From Planctomycetota bacterium (GTDB taxonomy: Bacteria > Planctomycetota > PUPC01 > DSUN01), in NCBI GenBank assembly GCA_016872875.1, contig VGYW01000549.1, forward strand, positions 1 through 5,059: a stretch of 5,059 nucleotides of DNA, in the 5' to 3' direction. Position 1 is the first letter of the stretch, and each line of letters begins with the position of its first letter. A program made the translations under genes and the position numbers. Shown one piece after another: positions 3,704 to 5,059 of this stretch. A model generated the notes under the pieces. It saw nothing but the letters and a program-made list of their open reading frames with translations. It had not been told where the DNA came from and searched no databases.

Positions 3704-5059
3704 TCCCTTGTGTGCCGCCGCCAACGGCGGCCACAACATGTCGTGCCCCACCTTCCGCTTCACTGTCCGAATCCGCCTTCCGCCCGATAGATTCCGCCGC
3801 CGCACAAGCCAGGTTGAACACCACCCGCGCCCGTCCGCGCCCCAAGTCGAGCCGCACTTCCCGCACGACCGCGCGTAGGACCGCGGCCACGTCCAGGAAC
3901 TCGGCGTTGCCCTGTGCCGCGTCCAGGTAGGCCCGCAAGTCGCGCCACAAGCCCACGTCCGCCGCCGCCTGACGTATGCTCGCCCGCTCCCCCTCGCACT
4001 CCGCCAGGGCGTCGTTGACCCGCTGCTTCGCCTCTGCGATCTCCCGCAGCTTGCCCGCCACGTGCTCGGGGGCCATCGTGCCCCCGGCTACCGCGTCCAC
4101 AAGCCGCCGCTCCTGGCCCTCCAGGGCGGCCAGCTTCGCCTTGAGGCCCTCCACGCGGGCGTCAAGCTCCCGCTCCCGCCGCCCGACCTCTTGCCGTGCG
4201 GCGTCCAGGGTGCCCGCGAAGAACTCCGGGCTGCCAACCGTCGCCCGCAGCGCCCGCAATAGCTCCCTGTCGAACTCCCGCGCGTTGATCCTCTGCCCCG
4301 TCACAGGGTCCTGATAGTAGAAGGTGACTACTCCCGTGCTCCCCTTTGCCCAGTAGCGCTTGAACGGCTCGCCGCCCGCGTCGCGCACCACGCCCACGAG
4401 AGCGGGAGCGTCGGCGCCCTCTACGCCCGCGGTCCGCGGCTTGCGGCTCTGCCCCCTCTGCCCCGCGGCAAGGCGCGCTTGCACGGCTTCCCAAAGCTCC
4501 GCGCCCACGATGCCCTTGTGCCGGCCCGCGTAGCTCTGCCCATTCCACAACACCCGCCCGATGTAGACGGGATTCCGCAGCATCGCCACAACGACCCGCC
4601 CGCTCCACTTCTCCCCGTGCGGCCCCCCGACCCCATCTGCATTCAGGGTGTCCGCGATCAACTGCGGCCCGTCGCCGTCCAGGAACCGCCGGAACACCTC
4701 GCCCACCCGCCCGGCGTCGCCATTCGGCTTCAACGTCATTGGCGCCCCTTCTTCGCCGCTCGTCGGCACGCGGTCGTACCCGAACGGCTGCCAGCGCGCC
4801 GGCCAGTAGCCCGCCGCCGCGCGCGAAGCCAAGCCCTGCTTCGTCCGCGCCCGAATCTGCTCCCGCTCGAACTCCGCGAAGCCGGCCAGGATGTTCAGCA
4901 TGAGGCGGCCTTGCGGCGTTGACGAGTCAAAGCTCTCTGTCACGGACACCAGATCGCACCCGTGCCCCCGAAGCGTCTCGAACAACTGCCAGAAGTCCAG
5001 CACGCTCCGCGAGAGGCGGTCAATCTTGTAGACGAGGAGCGTATCGCAATCCCGCGCCG
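3621..5059 (-). CDS. Large serine recombinase / site-specific integrase (N-terminus beyond window)
   Basis: The frame stays open to the right edge, so the gene is partial; about 478 residues are visible. The first are LLVYKIDRLSRS, the second half of the resolvase catalytic domain with both active-site arginines of DRLSR. The catalytic serine must lie outside the window. GRLMLNILAGFAEFEREQIRAR follows, the long E helix of this fold. Next comes the recombinase DNA-binding domain (QPFGYDRVP... to LRNPVYIGRVLWNG). A zinc-ribbon-like module follows (ALVGVVRDAGGEPFKRY...FYYQD) that has no cysteines and so cannot bind zinc normally. A coiled coil (about partial residues 285-365) completes the large serine integrase plan. 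The GTG at 5003 is internal, not the start. The last 18 codons and stop TAA (3621-3623) are antisense to tRNA-Asp, and the preceding 45 residues are low complexity. This enzyme class integrates and excises phages and other mobile elements. Confidence 0.92.
   Translation of the reverse strand, partial: ARDCDTLLVYKIDRLSRSVLDFWQLFETLRGHGCDLVSVTESFDSSTPQGRLMLNILAGFAEFEREQIRARTKQGLASRAAAGYWPARWQPFGYDRVPTSGEEGAPMTLKPNGDAGRVGEVFRRFLDGDGPQLIADTLNADGVGGPHGEKWSGRVVVAMLRNPVYIGRVLWNGQSYAGRHKGIVGAELWEAVQARLAAGQRGQSRKPRTAGVEGADAPALVGVVRDAGGEPFKRYWAKGSTGVVTFYYQDPVTGQRINAREFDRELLRALRATVGSPEFFAGTLDAARQEVGRRERELDARVEGLKAKLAALEGQERRLVDAVAGGTMAPEHVAGKLREIAEAKQRVNDALAECEGERASIRQAAADVGLWRDLRAYLDAAQGNAEFLDVAAVLRAVVREVRLDLGRGRARVVFNLACAAAESIGRKADSDSEAEGGARHVVAAVGGGTQGMVGDSKWGYGEGDGARTRNHQIDNLVL
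3714..3731. repeat. GC-rich hairpin downstream of the tRNA pair
   Basis: GCCGCCG (3714-3720) and CGGCGGC (3725-3731) form a perfect 7-bp stem with a CCAA loop. On the plus strand it follows the tRNA pair by 35 nt and might end that transcript, but no T-tract follows. It lies inside the recombinase reading frame, in the low-complexity tail, so it could also simply reflect Gly/Ala codons. Confidence 0.3.

Noticed and set aside
3521..3805. Minus-strand open frame ending in GDDGFEPPTSSL
   Set aside because: That C-terminus is the well-known false translation of a tRNA gene read in antisense, here tRNA-Val. The rest of the frame lies across tRNA-Asp and the recombinase in another frame.
1..5059. 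CRISPR array or Cas genes
   Set aside because: No regularly spaced direct repeats with unique spacers and no Cas-like protein were seen.

Overview
This is bacterial DNA: dense, very GC-rich coding sequence, two bacterial-type tRNA genes with encoded CCA ends, Shine-Dalgarno-type starts and a large serine recombinase. The mix of a LysM-L,D-transpeptidase with an N-terminal anchor, a GATase-like membrane protein with two central helices, and TTGG heptad intergenic DNA suggests Planctomycetota or a related PVC/uncultured lineage. That placement is inference; no marker gene is present.

Layout, left to right. Positions 1-545 are essentially non-coding: perhaps the last codons of an upstream gene (stop at 45-47), a 7-nt-periodic TTGG repeat followed by a perfect hairpin, a candidate promoter (329-357), a GC-rich hairpin and a strong ribosome binding site. 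A plus-strand L,D-transpeptidase with a LysM domain follows (546-1487). It converges with a minus-strand membrane protein gene (1607-3217), and the gap between them is filled by a long imperfect inverted repeat of ATGG-type tetranucleotides that probably stops transcription from both sides.

The 5' leader of the minus-strand gene (3218-3450) is the most striking part. It holds a 180-nt element built as a 34-bp outer stem enclosing two long hairpins whose loops are complementary to each other over 7 nt. All four mismatches in its stems become G-U pairs in minus-strand RNA, the sense of the downstream gene. The element is also flanked by a 9-bp direct repeat, so it may be a small non-autonomous mobile element that landed in the leader without destroying the ribosome binding site. 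A second palindrome and an AT-rich divergent promoter region lie just upstream.

On the plus strand, tRNA-Val(UAC) and tRNA-Asp(GUC) form a pair (3488-3678). Facing them from the right is a large serine recombinase (3621-5059, minus strand, N-terminus beyond the window). Its last 18 codons and stop codon lie antisense inside tRNA-Asp, and the 3' end of tRNA-Val is repeated 15 bp beyond tRNA-Asp. Together these suggest a mobile element integrated at this tRNA cluster, extending to the right of the window.
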